64,000 nucleotides of DNA from Actinacidiphila yanglinensis (GCF_900107965.1 NZ_FNVU01000027.1:62001-126000); one strand, 5' to 3'; shown: positions 32,383 through 41,506, numbered from the stretch's first letter. The notes: a model not told the origin generated them from the sequence alone. A program made the numbers and translations.

Positions 32383-35031
32383 ATGCCCAACACCCCTGCG
32401 GGAGAAGGTCCTCGCGCGACCGGACCGCAGCGCCGCACCCTCATGAAGGCCGGACTCGGCGGGGCCGCGCTGGCCGCCGCCGGGCTCACGTTCGGCTCCG
32501 CCGGAGCCGCCGCCGCGGCGAGTTCCCGCGTCGGCCCGGCGGGCTCCGCCGCCCCGCACGACACCGGCGACTGGCACCACTACGTCCAGGGCCCCTCCAG
32601 CCGGACCGTACGCCCGGTGGGCGTGCTGCGCAGCAGCGGCGCGGTGACCGCCCCCGAGGCCCTCCTGGCGCCCGGCGGGGCCGCCACCGTGCTGAAGCGC
32701 CCGCAGCCGCAGCAGCCGCCGCGCTGGCCGGACGGCACCACGGCGACCGCCTCCTCCTTCCACGCGCCCAACGGCGGCGACGACGGGCAGCCGCGCACCT
32801 ACGACGCCGCCAACGCCATCGACGGCGACACCGGCACGTTCTGGAACGACGACACGATCGCGGCCTACCCGGACACCCTGACCGTCACCACGGCCGCGCC
32901 GCTGTCCCTGCCGGGCATCACGCTGCTGTCCAACTCCGACGGCGCGCCGAGCGACTTCACCGTCCAGACCTGGGACGGCAGCGCCTGGCAGACCGCCGCG
33001 ACGGTCACCGGCAACACCGATGTGCGGCGGGCCGTGCCCTTCGGGTCGACCGTGTCCACCACCCAGGTGCGGATCAACGTCACGGCCGACCAGAGCACGC
33101 CGCAGGGCGAGTTCACCCGGATCAACGAGGTGTACCCGGGGCTGCTGCCCGCCGACGACGTGCCGCGGGTGGTGGTGGACTTCGGCAAGGTCGTGGTCGG
33201 CTACCCGCACATCAGCTTCTCCTCGGCGTCGGGCAACTCCCCCGGCGTGCGGCTGGCGTTCTCCGAGACCGTGCAGTTCCTCACCGACCGCAGCGACTTC
33301 ACCCGCTCCGACCAGTCCGGGGTGCCCTCCCAGGGCACCGACCAGTTCGCCGTGCCGGCCGGCGGCGCCGACTGGAAGGACACCAAGGGCTACCAGAGCG
33401 GAACCCAGGTCTACGCCGACGGCCTGCACGGGTTCCGCTACCTCCAGATCAGCCTGGACGCCCTCGCCTCCGACGCGCCGGCCGCCCAGCCCTGGGGCGA
33501 GGTCTCCGTCGACGCGGTGTGGCTGGACTTCACCGCCTACCTCGGCACCCCGGAGTCGTACACCGGCTGGTTCCTCAGTTCCGACGACGACCTCAACCGC
33601 TACTGGTACGGGGCCGCCTACACCAACGAGCTGGTCACCGACACCTTCCGGTCCGACGACATCGACCCCCGCGGCGCCGACAGCCCCACCCTGGACGGCA
33701 AGCTGGTCCTCCAGGACGGTGCCAAGCGCGACCGGGACCCGTACGTCGGCGACCTCGCGGTGTCCGCGCGCACGCTCTACCTCACCCACGACGACGCGGC
33801 CGCGGCCGCCCGCGACGTGCTCGCGGACCTCGCCGACCACCAGCGCGCCGACGGCTGGATCCCACCCGCGTCGATCAACGGCTACACGCTGCCGCTCTTC
33901 GACTATCCGCTGTGGTGGGTGACCTGCAGCTGGGATTACATACTGCACACCGGCGACCGCGGCTACGCCACCGGCTACTACCCGCACCTCACCAAGGTGC
34001 TGGACTCCTGGTACCCGTCGGTGACCGACGGCGACGGCCTGCTCAGCAAGGGCCTCAACGGCACCTCCGGGTACGGCGACTACGCCTTCCTCGGCCGCTC
34101 CGGGCAGATCACCTACTACAACGCCAACTACGTGCAGGCCCTCAACGACGCGGCGTCGCTGGCGACCTACCTCGGCAACTCCGCGGACGCCGCCCGCTGG
34201 ACGGCCCGGGCCGGCACCGTCGCGGCCGCCGTCAACGCCCACCTGTGGGACGCGGCGGCCGGCGCCTACCTGGACTCCTCCAGCGGCGCGGCCCGCCACG
34301 CCCAGGACGGCAACGCGATCGCGATCACCGCGGGCGTGGCCGACGCAGGCCGGGCCGCGTCCGCCCTCGCCCACCTGGACGCCACGACGGTACTGCCGTA
34401 CGGCAACGCCTTCATGGACAACGACACCATCTTCGACGGCGCCTCGCAGCGGGTGTACGCCTTCACCTCGTACCCGGAGCTGGTGGCACGCTTCCGCAGC
34501 GACCGGGCCGACTCCGCGCTCGACCAGATCCGGCGCACCTACGGCTGGATGGACACCCACGACCCGGGCATCACCAGCTGGGAGGGCATCGGCCCGGACG
34601 GCTCGCCGTACGAGGGCGCGTACACCAGCATGGCGCACGGCTGGTCGACCGGCGTGGTGCCGGCGCTGACCAACGAGCTGCTCGGCGTCCAGCCGACCGC
34701 GCCGGGCTTCAGCACGTGGGCGGTGCGGCCCCGCCCCGGCTCGGTCGCCTGGGCCCGGGGCCAGGTGCCCACCCCGCGCGGCCCACTGGCGGTGGACTGG
34801 CAGCACCCCCGCGGCGGCACCTTCGCGCTGACCGTCCGGGTGCCGCGCGGCACCACCGGCAGCATCGCCGTCCCCACGGACGGGCGGGCCGTCACCGTGC
34901 ACGTCGACGGCAAACTGGCGTGGAACGGCAGCAAGGCGAAGGCGTACGGCGCCAAGGCCCAGGACGGCTACGTGGTCCTGGACGGGATCACCGCCGGCAC
35001 CCGGACCGTGGCGGTCCGCCCGGCGGGCTGA
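32383..35031 (+). CDS. Tat-exported GH78-type alpha-L-rhamnosidase with F5/8-like module
   Basis: An 882-residue enzyme. The head PQRRTLMKAGLGGAALAAAGLTFG is a twin-arginine signal. Residues ~110-245 form an F5/8-type module (TTATASSFHAPN, AIDGDTGTFWND, SLPGITLLSNSDGAPSDFTVQTWDG). A sandwich (RVVVDFGKVVVGYPHISF) leads to the (alpha/alpha)6 barrel: GWFLSSDDDLNRYWYGAAYT, DGAKRDRDPYVGDLAVSARTLYLT, and SWEGIGPDGSPYEGAYTSMAHGWSTGVVPALTNELLGVQP with acid/base Glu and His. A C-terminal sandwich ends it. ATG 32383 has GGGAG at 8-bp spacing. It should act on rhamnosides outside the cell and is divergent from the GH92 operon. Tat rather than Sec export suggests folding, perhaps with a metal, before export. 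Confidence 0.87.
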   Translation: MPNTPAGEGPRATGPQRRTLMKAGLGGAALAAAGLTFGSAGAAAAASSRVGPAGSAAPHDTGDWHHYVQGPSSRTVRPVGVLRSSGAVTAPEALLAPGGAATVLKRPQPQQPPRWPDGTTATASSFHAPNGGDDGQPRTYDAANAIDGDTGTFWNDDTIAAYPDTLTVTTAAPLSLPGITLLSNSDGAPSDFTVQTWDGSAWQTAATVTGNTDVRRAVPFGSTVSTTQVRINVTADQSTPQGEFTRINEVYPGLLPADDVPRVVVDFGKVVVGYPHISFSSASGNSPGVRLAFSETVQFLTDRSDFTRSDQSGVPSQGTDQFAVPAGGADWKDTKGYQSGTQVYADGLHGFRYLQISLDALASDAPAAQPWGEVSVDAVWLDFTAYLGTPESYTGWFLSSDDDLNRYWYGAAYTNELVTDTFRSDDIDPRGADSPTLDGKLVLQDGAKRDRDPYVGDLAVSARTLYLTHDDAAAAARDVLADLADHQRADGWIPPASINGYTLPLFDYPLWWVTCSWDYILHTGDRGYATGYYPHLTKVLDSWYPSVTDGDGLLSKGLNGTSGYGDYAFLGRSGQITYYNANYVQALNDAASLATYLGNSADAARWTARAGTVAAAVNAHLWDAAAGAYLDSSSGAARHAQDGNAIAITAGVADAGRAASALAHLDATTVLPYGNAFMDNDTIFDGASQRVYAFTSYPELVARFRSDRADSALDQIRRTYGWMDTHDPGITSWEGIGPDGSPYEGAYTSMAHGWSTGVVPALTNELLGVQPTAPGFSTWAVRPRPGSVAWARGQVPTPRGPLAVDWQHPRGGTFALTVRVPRGTTGSIAVPTDGRAVTVHVDGKLAWNGSKAKAYGAKAQDGYVVLDGITAGTRTVAVRPAG

Positions 35032-35035
35032 GCGA

Positions 35036-35063
35036 CCGGGTGCGCCGCGCGCGGCGCACCCGG
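35036..35063. terminator. Perfect palindrome next to the GH78-type stop
   Basis: A 28-bp perfect palindrome (14-bp arms, CCGGGTGCGCCGCG) starts 5 bp after the stop codon. With no loop it can form a hairpin only with a small open end; it precedes a much stronger hairpin. Confidence 0.5.
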
Positions 35064-35064
35064 C

Positions 35065-35115
35065 GGCAACGGCCGTCCCCGGAACCGGCTGCCCGGTCCG
35101 GGGACGGCCGTTGCC
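35065..35115. terminator. Bidirectional hairpin terminator between convergent hydrolase genes
   Basis: A perfect 19-bp stem (35065-35083 and 35097-35115) with a 13-base loop, between the GH78-type stop (35031) and the GH92 stop (35124). Confidence 0.85.
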
Positions 35116-35123
35116 GTCCTGCG

Positions 35124-38100
35124 TCACGCAGTCGCCACCGCGAAGACGTGCATGTCGCCTCCCGAGGTGGTGGCCGGCAGGGTCACCGAGGCGAGCTGCT
35201 TGCCCGCCTGGAGGGTGATGGGCGCGGTCGCGAACACGTCCGTGCCCACCGGGTCGGTGGTCCCGCCCATGACGTCCCGGTACGCGGTGTGGACCGCGAC
35301 CGTGTTGTCGAAGGAGGGCTGGTCACCGCCACCGCCGAGGGTCCAGTCGCTGAAGCCGATGTCGGCCTGCTGGGTGGTGCCGTCGGTGTAGGTGAGGGTG
35401 GCCGTACCGGTGGTGGGGCCGTCGTCGGCGCTGCCCAGCAGGCTCAGCCGGGTGTCGCCGGCCGAGGTCGCCGAGACGTCGAGGACCTGGTCACCGCCGC
35501 CGACCTGGATGTTGTCCGGGGCGCCCGGCGTCACCTGGGGCCAGGTGAAGTCGAAGCCGCCCGCGGAGACGGTGCTGCCCGGGGTGGCCCCGGCCGCGGC
35601 GAGCGCCTTGGCCGAGTAACTCCAGCCGCCGCCGTCGAAGTTGGCCGCCGGGTTGTCGTCGTCGGCCGAGATGCCCTTGTTGTTGACGTACCAGCTCACG
35701 CTCCCCTTCACGCCGACCGTCACCGACAGCCACGCCTTGGGTGACGTGCTGCCGTGCGCGGCGGCCGAGGAGGTCAGGGTCAGCGGGACCTGGTAGACGC
35801 CGGCCTTCGTGCCCGCGGCGACCGCGACCGACAGCTTCGCGGTGGCCTTGCCGTTCTTGGGCACGTTGAGGTGGCCGCTCGCCGGGGTGAGCGTGATGCC
35901 GTCCGGCGCGGCGGCCGACCAGCGCACGTCCTGGCCCCGGTCCTGGATCGACGACACGGCGAGGGCGGAGTCCGCGGAACCGCCGGGCTCGACCTTGACC
36001 GCGCCGGGCGTGGTGGTGGCGAAGAACGGCGCCTCGCCGTCACGGAAGGACGGCGGCACGTCCTTCGCGGCACTGCCCCAGGTGGTGTTCGGGGTGCTGC
36101 CCAGCGTGTAGTCCAGGGTGCCGCCGTGGGTGGCGAAGGACGCCGGGACCCAGGGCTGGTCGGACTTCTTGCCGTTGGTGCGCAGGCTCTGGATGTAGAT
36201 GTTCTTCGTGGACGCCTGCGGGGCGTTGACCGTGATGGTCTTGCCGAGGCCGGTGTGGATCACCGCGTGCGGGAAGACCGGCGCGCTGAGCACCAGGTCG
36301 GCGCGGCTGGGGACCTGCGGGTACATGCCGAGCGCGGAGAAGACGTACCAGGAGGACATGGTCCCCGCGTCGTCGTTGCCCGGGATGCCGCCGGGGGTGT
36401 TGGTCCACAGCGTGTCGGTCTCGGCCCGCACCGTCTGCTGGGTCTTGTAGGGGGCGCCGAGGTAGTCGTAGAGGTACGGCGCGTTGATGTCGGGCTCGTT
36501 GGTCGGGTCGTAGCGGGTCTGGTCCTGGGCGGTGAAGTCGAAACTGCCGTCCGGGGCGCGGAAGAAGGAGTCGAGCCGGTCGACGGTGGCCTTGTCGCCG
36601 CCCATCGCCTGGGCGAGCCCGGCGACGTCGGAGTACACCATCCAGCTGTAGCGGGCGCTGCTGCCCTCCACGAAGCCGTCGCCGGTCGCGGGGCTGAAGT
36701 TGGTGCCGGCCCAGGTGCCGTCGGAGTTGCGGTTGCGCATCCAGCCGCCCTGGGTGGTGGCGTTCGGGTCGAAGACGTTCGTCCAGCTGCCGCTGCGCTG
36801 GGCGAACTTGCTCTCGTCGGCGTGATCGCCGACCTGGCCGGCCAGCTGCGACAGCCCGAAGTCCGCGGCGGCGTCCTCCAGGGTCTCGGCCGCTCCGCCC
36901 CAGCAGTGGCAGTTGTCGGCCGGCACGTAGCCGAGCGCCTCGTACTGGTCCAGCGCGGGGCGTTCACCGACGCACTCGACGTTGCAGCCCGCGCTGTCTG
37001 AGTCGTTGGCGGTCGGCACGGTGGCGGCCTTGGCCAGCGAGGCGAGGGCGCCCTTGACGTCGAAGTCGGTGCCGCCGAAGGCGTAGATCCCGGCGAGCGC
37101 GGCGTCGGAGGGGTCGCCGGACATGATGCTGGTCTTGCCGTTCTCCAGCAGCCAGCGGTCCCACTCACCACCGTTCTGGCTCGCGTAGTTGAACAGGGAC
37201 TGGGCATAGTCGCTGCCCACGGTGGGCTGGAGCAGCGTCAGCAGCTGTACCTGCGCGCGGTACTGGTCCCAGCCGGAGAACGTGCCGTACTGCGCGTGCT
37301 GTCCGCGGCTGAGCTGGTGGGTCTTGCGGTCCGAGCCGAGGTACTGCCCGTTGACGTCGCTGGTGAGCGTCGGCTCCAGCATCGAGTGGTAGAGCGCGGT
37401 GTAGAAGGTGCTGGTCTGGTCGGCGCTGCCACCGGACACCTGGACCTTGCGCAGGTCGGTGTTCCAGGCGGCCTTGGCCTCCGCGCGCACCGCGGCGAAG
37501 CTCTTCCCGGGCGGGTTCTCCGCGCGCAGGTTGGCCTCGGCGTTGGCGGCGCTGACGTAGGAGATCGCGACCTTCGCCTGCACCTGCTGGGTGCCCGCGG
37601 CGAAGGTGACGTAGGCGCCGGAGCCCTTGCCCGCGGTGGGGTTGCCGCTGGAGTTGTAGCCGGTGCCGCCGGAGGCCGACGTGGAACCGGCGTTCAGCGT
37701 GCCGTCGGTCCAGGTGCCGACCTTCGCGAACGGCTGGTCGAAGTGCGCGGTGAAGTAGAGGGTGTAGACGTCGTGCCGGTTGTTCGCGCTCTGCGGGCCG
37801 CAGAAGTTGCCCGCGCTGACCGAGCCGGTGACGGTCTGCGTCGCGGCGTCCACGTGGACGTCGGCCGCGCTGCTGCCGCTCTCGGAGTTGGAGGTGCGCA
37901 GCAGCATGCTCGCCGGCTTGTCCGCCGGGAAGCCGAACTCCCCGGTGCCGGTCCGCGCGGTGGTGGTCAGCTCGGCGCTGGCGCCGCTGTCCAGGCCCAC
38001 CTTGTAGTAGCCGGGCGACGCCGTCTCGTTGGCGTGGCTGAAGGTGCTGGCGTACGTGGCGTCCTTGGTGTCCGCGCTGGGCGAGGAGGTCACGTCGCCG

Positions 38101-38489
38101 ACGTACGGCATGATCGGGATGTCGCCGTTCGCGCCCGAGCAGCCGACACCGTTGAGGTGGGTCAGGCTGAAGCCGCGGATCTTCGTGGCGTCGTAGCGGT
38201 AGCCGCCGGGGGCGGGCGTGGAGAACTGGTTGCCCGTCGAGTTCTGCGGGCTCCACGCGAGCATGCCGAACGGCACCACGGCGCCGGGGTAGGTGTTCCC
38301 CGCGTTCGAGGTGCCGATCAGCGGGTTGACGGTGGCGGCCGGGTCGGCGGGGGCGCCGGACGCGGCGGCCGCGTTGGCGGTCCCGGCGCCGAGGCCGAGA
38401 CCGAGGAGTGCGCTCGCCGCCGCCAGCGCGCAGGCGATCCTGCGCCTGCTGCGGGTTCCGACGGCCCGGTGCGGGGTTCTTTCTGGCAC
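35124..38489 (-). CDS. Secreted GH92 alpha-mannosidase (third copy)
   Basis: A 1121-residue exported enzyme. Signal peptide to about residue 38 (RIACALAAASALLGLGLGAGTANA). GH92 N-domain: VNPLIGTSNAGNTYPGAVVPFGMLAWSP and HLNGVGCSGANGDIPIMP. Barrel: FSGWDQYRAQVQLLTLL, MSGDPSDAALAGIYAFG, PGNDDAGTMSSWYVFSALGMYP with Asp706 and Asp707 as base candidates. A NEW3-like sandwich and a C-terminal module close to that of the gene at 28801 follow. The start is uncertain: GTG 38489 (or TTG 38492) after AAGGGCAGGA gives a normal signal peptide. The operator GACAACGTTGTC lies 84 bp upstream, so it should respond with the GH92 operon. Confidence 0.92.
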   Translation of the reverse strand: MPERTPHRAVGTRSRRRIACALAAASALLGLGLGAGTANAAAASGAPADPAATVNPLIGTSNAGNTYPGAVVPFGMLAWSPQNSTGNQFSTPAPGGYRYDATKIRGFSLTHLNGVGCSGANGDIPIMPYVGDVTSSPSADTKDATYASTFSHANETASPGYYKVGLDSGASAELTTTARTGTGEFGFPADKPASMLLRTSNSESGSSAADVHVDAATQTVTGSVSAGNFCGPQSANNRHDVYTLYFTAHFDQPFAKVGTWTDGTLNAGSTSASGGTGYNSSGNPTAGKGSGAYVTFAAGTQQVQAKVAISYVSAANAEANLRAENPPGKSFAAVRAEAKAAWNTDLRKVQVSGGSADQTSTFYTALYHSMLEPTLTSDVNGQYLGSDRKTHQLSRGQHAQYGTFSGWDQYRAQVQLLTLLQPTVGSDYAQSLFNYASQNGGEWDRWLLENGKTSIMSGDPSDAALAGIYAFGGTDFDVKGALASLAKAATVPTANDSDSAGCNVECVGERPALDQYEALGYVPADNCHCWGGAAETLEDAAADFGLSQLAGQVGDHADESKFAQRSGSWTNVFDPNATTQGGWMRNRNSDGTWAGTNFSPATGDGFVEGSSARYSWMVYSDVAGLAQAMGGDKATVDRLDSFFRAPDGSFDFTAQDQTRYDPTNEPDINAPYLYDYLGAPYKTQQTVRAETDTLWTNTPGGIPGNDDAGTMSSWYVFSALGMYPQVPSRADLVLSAPVFPHAVIHTGLGKTITVNAPQASTKNIYIQSLRTNGKKSDQPWVPASFATHGGTLDYTLGSTPNTTWGSAAKDVPPSFRDGEAPFFATTTPGAVKVEPGGSADSALAVSSIQDRGQDVRWSAAAPDGITLTPASGHLNVPKNGKATAKLSVAVAAGTKAGVYQVPLTLTSSAAAHGSTSPKAWLSVTVGVKGSVSWYVNNKGISADDDNPAANFDGGGWSYSAKALAAAGATPGSTVSAGGFDFTWPQVTPGAPDNIQVGGGDQVLDVSATSAGDTRLSLLGSADDGPTTGTATLTYTDGTTQQADIGFSDWTLGGGGDQPSFDNTVAVHTAYRDVMGGTTDPVGTDVFATAPITLQAGKQLASVTLPATTSGGDMHVFAVATA

Positions 38490-38920
38490 CAATCCTGCCC
38501 TTCGTGACGTACTGGGTGACCGGCAGGGGACGGTCTTTCCCCCGGAGGAGGCGGGGAGGCGGGACCGCACCCGACAACGTTGTCAGGGAATCGAGGGACG
38601 ATATTCCTCTTGGGTCTCGAAGGGTGTCAAGCATCGATCCGCCACCGCCCCGGACAAACGCGGGCAAGTACACGTAAGTGGCCGCGGGAACGCTCCCGCC
38701 CGGCCCGGCGGGCGGCGCACGGTGCGGTGGTGACGGTGCGTCAGTTCACCCGCGGGGGGCACGGGCGGGGCGTTCGGGCCCGGGGGCGCGTGGGGCCGGT
38801 GGGGTGGGGGTGCGGAGATGCGGCGCGGCGCCCCGGTGGGGTCGGTACGCCTGGTCACGGCACGAAGCGCCTGGTCGTGGCGGGGTGTTTCAGGCCCGCG
38901 CGCGGGGACACCCGGACGCC
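38490..38920. other. Intergenic region, 431 bp
   Basis: Between the divergent third GH92 gene and a small membrane-protein gene. It holds the GH92 operator at 38573-38584 and a hairpin-like GCGGGA-ACGC-TCCCGC (38684-38699). The reading frames over 38700-38920 are G/P-rich and not credible genes. Confidence 0.6.
38573..38584. promoter_or_regulatory. LacI-type operator of the third GH92 gene
   Basis: GACAACGTTGTC, a perfect 12-bp palindrome identical to the core at 32077-32088, 84 bp upstream of the GH92 start. Confidence 0.8.
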
Positions 38921-39388
38921 ATGATGGGAACACTACTGCGAGGCACCGTGGCCGGGGCCGCCGGAACGACCGTGCTGAACGCCGTCACGTACGGCGACAT
39001 GGCCGTGCGCGGGCGGCCGACGAGCAGTGCGCCGGAGGGCACCGTCGAGGCGCTCGCGGACCTCACGGGGGTCACCGTCGGCGGCACCGGCGAGACGCGC
39101 GGCAACCGGCTGACCGGGCTGGGGGCGCTCTCCGGCATCGTCACCGGCGTCGGCGTCGGGACGGCCGTGGCCGTGCTGCGGAAGGCGGGGGTACGGCTGC
39201 CGCTGTGGATGGGCGGCGTCCTCACCGGAGCACTCGCCATGGCGGTCACCGACCTGTCGATGGCCGAGCTGGACGTCAGCGACCCGCGCACCTGGTCGGG
39301 CACCGACTGGCTGTCCGACGCGATCCCGCACCTGATCTACGGTCTGGTGACGTACGGCATCATGACGGCCGGGGAGCAGCGCACATGA
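38921..39388 (+). CDS. Small multi-pass membrane protein
   Basis: A 155-residue protein with glycine-rich hydrophobic segments at about 3-22 (GTLLRGTVAGAAGTTVLNAV), 66-84 (GALSGIVTGVGVGTAVAVL) and 94-112 (LPLWMGGVLTGALAMAVTDL), and a last one near 135-150. A conserved-looking polar stretch, DVSDPRTWSGTDWLSDAIPHLIYG, sits before the last helix. ATG at 38921 (or 38924). Its stop overlaps the start of the next gene (ATGA), so the two are coupled. Function unknown. Confidence 0.75.
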   Translation: MMGTLLRGTVAGAAGTTVLNAVTYGDMAVRGRPTSSAPEGTVEALADLTGVTVGGTGETRGNRLTGLGALSGIVTGVGVGTAVAVLRKAGVRLPLWMGGVLTGALAMAVTDLSMAELDVSDPRTWSGTDWLSDAIPHLIYGLVTYGIMTAGEQRT

Positions 39389-39969
39389 AGGCCCTCGCGC
39401 CCGCACGGGCCGCGCTGATCGGGGCGGCGTCCGGGCTGCGCAGCCAACTCGGGCCGGCGGCGGTCGCGGTGAGCGGCGCCGCCGCCGGGGCGCCCGAGCC
39501 GCTCGCGCTGCTGTCCGCCCGGCCGGTGGTGATCGGCACGGTGACCGCGGCCGTCGGAGAACTGGTCGTCGACAAGCTGCCGATGACGCCGAGCCGGTTG
39601 AGCGTGGCCGGGCTGGTGCCGCGCTTCCTGTTCGGCGGGCTGGCCGCCGCCGTCCTCGCGGCGGACGCCGCGAAGCCGGTCACGATGGTGCCGAACGGCA
39701 ACGGCGGCCTCACCGGGGCGGAGGGCGACGGCGCGGCGGACGGGTCCGGGCTGTCGCCGGGTCTGCTGGGCGCCGCCGCCGCGGTCGGTGGGGGTGCCGC
39801 CGTGGCGGCGGCCTTCGCCGGGGCCTGCTGGCGCCGCACCTGGGCCCGGCGCTGCTACCCCGACTGGCCCGCCGCCCTCCTGGAGGACGCCGTCGCCCTG
39901 ACCCTCGCGCTGACCGCATGCACGCGGCCCCCTCCCTCGCCCCGTACCGGCGACGCCGCCGCCTGGTAG
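39385..39969 (+). CDS. Membrane protein, possibly DUF4126-like
   Basis: A 194-residue protein with several hydrophobic segments and short loops. GAASGLRSQLGPAAVAVSGAA at the N-terminus resembles the GLR-x5-A start of DUF4126 membrane proteins; VGELVVDKLPMTPSRLSVAGLVPRFLFGGLAAAVL is also typical of that group, but the match is from memory. The end (ALTACTRPPPSPRTGDAAAW) is soluble. ATG 39385 overlaps the previous stop by 4 bp, indicating one operon of two membrane proteins. Function unknown. Confidence 0.72.
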   Translation: MKALAPARAALIGAASGLRSQLGPAAVAVSGAAAGAPEPLALLSARPVVIGTVTAAVGELVVDKLPMTPSRLSVAGLVPRFLFGGLAAAVLAADAAKPVTMVPNGNGGLTGAEGDGAADGSGLSPGLLGAAAAVGGGAAVAAAFAGACWRRTWARRCYPDWPAALLEDAVALTLALTACTRPPPSPRTGDAAAW

Positions 39970-40346
39970 GGCGCGGCCCGGCGCCGGGGAGGCCGTCCCT
40001 TGCACCGGGCCCAACCTCCCTGCCGTAGGGCGCCGTTGCGCCGGTACGGCCCGCGGGGCGCGGTCCTCGCCCGTCGGGCCGGCCGCCCCCGCAGGCGGCA
40101 CGCGGTCCCGCCTCCGCCCCACCCGCGGGCCGCGGCGCACCGCTGCTCCGGGCCAAAGCCGTGCGCGGGCACGTCCGTTCGCGCCCGGTCACGGGCAACA
40201 CCCTTGCTGACGATCGGGGTCGGCCGGGCGCTTCGGCAGTAGCATCGAAGAGCGGGACGGACCGCCGCGGCAGCGGCGACCGGGGCGTGCGGGTCGAAGG
40301 CCGCGCGTCCGCGGACCGGCCGTCCTGTCAGGAACGGAGGGCTGCG
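39970..40346. other. Intergenic region, 377 bp
   Basis: Between the membrane-protein pair and the DUF779 gene. No credible gene, no strong hairpin and no clear promoter boxes were seen. Confidence 0.5.
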
Positions 40347-40781
40347 ATGACTCCCCCGGCCTCCCCCGCGGACCCGGTCGAGCCGGTGCGCCGGGTCGAG
40401 TTGACGCCCGCCGCGGAGGAACTCCTCCAGCGGCTCGCGGACCGGCACGGCCCGCTGATGTTCCACCAGTCCGGCGGCTGCTGCGACGGCAGCTCCCCGA
40501 TGTGCTACCTGCGCGGGGAGTTCCGGGTCGGGGGCGCGGACGTGCTGCTCGGCCGGGTGGCCGGCGACACCCCGTTCTGGATGAGCGCGAGCCAGTTCGC
40601 GTACTGGCGGCACACCCATCTGACGGTCGACGTCGTCGCGGGCCGGGGCAGCGGCTTCTCGCTGGAGGCCCCCGAGGGCGTCCGGTTCCTGCTGCGCTCG
40701 CGACTGCTGACCGACGACGAGGTGGACCGGCTGGCGGCCCAACCCGCCCCGCGGACCGGCGCGGACGCCTCCGTGACCTGA
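40347..40781 (+). CDS. DUF779-family protein
   Basis: A 144-residue cytoplasmic protein with the DUF779 signature: LMFHQSGGCCDGSSPMCYLRGEFRVGGADVLLG, in which three cysteines probably bind metal or form a redox site, followed by PFWMSASQFAYWRHTHLTVDVVAGRGSGFSLEAPEGVRFLLRSRLLTDDE. Family members often sit beside acetaldehyde/aldehyde dehydrogenase genes, which is not the case here. ATG at 40347 has GGAGGG at 6-bp spacing. It is followed after 56 bp by a DinB-like gene in the same direction. Confidence 0.88.
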   Translation: MTPPASPADPVEPVRRVELTPAAEELLQRLADRHGPLMFHQSGGCCDGSSPMCYLRGEFRVGGADVLLGRVAGDTPFWMSASQFAYWRHTHLTVDVVAGRGSGFSLEAPEGVRFLLRSRLLTDDEVDRLAAQPAPRTGADASVT

Positions 40782-40837
40782 GGCGGCACCGGGAACCGCG
40801 TTGCCGCCGCCCGCGGGCCGCGCGTACGGTGCCCGGC

Positions 40838-41506
40838 ATGGATCACCCTTCACCGGAAACCACCGGCCACGCCCCGCACCCCGGGCCGGTCACCGCCGAC
40901 GACGTGGCGCTGGCCGTGGCGCTGTCGGCGCGGACGCTCGCCCAGGCGCCGGACGAGGACTGGGACCGGCCGGCCGGCGACCTGGACTGGTCACGCTGGG
41001 AGACCACCGAGCACCTGGCGGACGACCTGTTCGCCTACGCACTCCAGATCGGCCCGGCGACACCGCCCTTGACCACGCACGTGCCCGCGTCCTGGCGGCG
41101 CGAGCGGCCGGGCGGGCCCGCGAGCACCGTCTTCGTGGCGCGCGAGGAGGGCCGCGACGGGCTGCTCCAGGTGCTGGAGGCGTGCGGCGCGCTGCTGGTG
41201 GCGATGGTGCGCAGCACCCCGCCGACGGTGCGCGCGCACCACGTGCACGGGGTCTCCGATCCCGAGGGTTTCGGGGCGATGGGCGTGGTGGAGACGCTGG
41301 TGCACACCCATGACGTCGCCACCGGCTTCGGCCTGCCCTGGCAGCCGCCCGCCGACCTGTGCGCGCGGGCGCTGCACCGGCTGTTCCCCGGCGCACCGAC
41401 GGACGCCGCACCGTGGCCGGTGCTCCTGTGGTCGACCGGTCGGGCCGAACTCCCGGGCCGGGCACGGCCGGCGGAGTGGCGCTGGTACGGGGAGCCGCGC
41501 GGCTGA
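40838..41506 (+). CDS. DinB-like / mycothiol-dependent maleylpyruvate-isomerase-family protein
   Basis: A 222-residue protein of the helical DinB/MDMPI superfamily. VALAVALSARTLAQAPDEDWDRPAGDLDWSRWETTEHLADDLFAYALQIG gives the first helices with the typical W..TEHL(A/V)DD metal-site region, and VVETLVHTHDVATGFGLPWQPP supplies the later HxxD-type histidines of the three-His metal centre. Such proteins bind a divalent metal and often use mycothiol; the substrate is unknown. ATG at 40838 is 56 bp after the DUF779 stop. Confidence 0.75.
   Translation: MDHPSPETTGHAPHPGPVTADDVALAVALSARTLAQAPDEDWDRPAGDLDWSRWETTEHLADDLFAYALQIGPATPPLTTHVPASWRRERPGGPASTVFVAREEGRDGLLQVLEACGALLVAMVRSTPPTVRAHHVHGVSDPEGFGAMGVVETLVHTHDVATGFGLPWQPPADLCARALHRLFPGAPTDAAPWPVLLWSTGRAELPGRARPAEWRWYGEPRG

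Noticed and set aside
32185..35127. A 980-codon minus-strand frame opposite the GH78-type gene
   Set aside because: Antisense to a gene with Tat signal and GH78 motifs; would also run through the GH78 promoter and terminator.
38684..38699. GCGGGA-ACGC-TCCCGC as a second CebR box
   Set aside because: It differs from TGGGAGCGCTCCCA at several key positions; in DNA of this G+C a 6-bp hairpin is expected by chance.
38678..38920. Upstream extension of the small membrane-protein frame
   Set aside because: The extension is Gly/Arg/Pro-rich and lacks a ribosome site; ATG 38921 begins directly before the first membrane segment.
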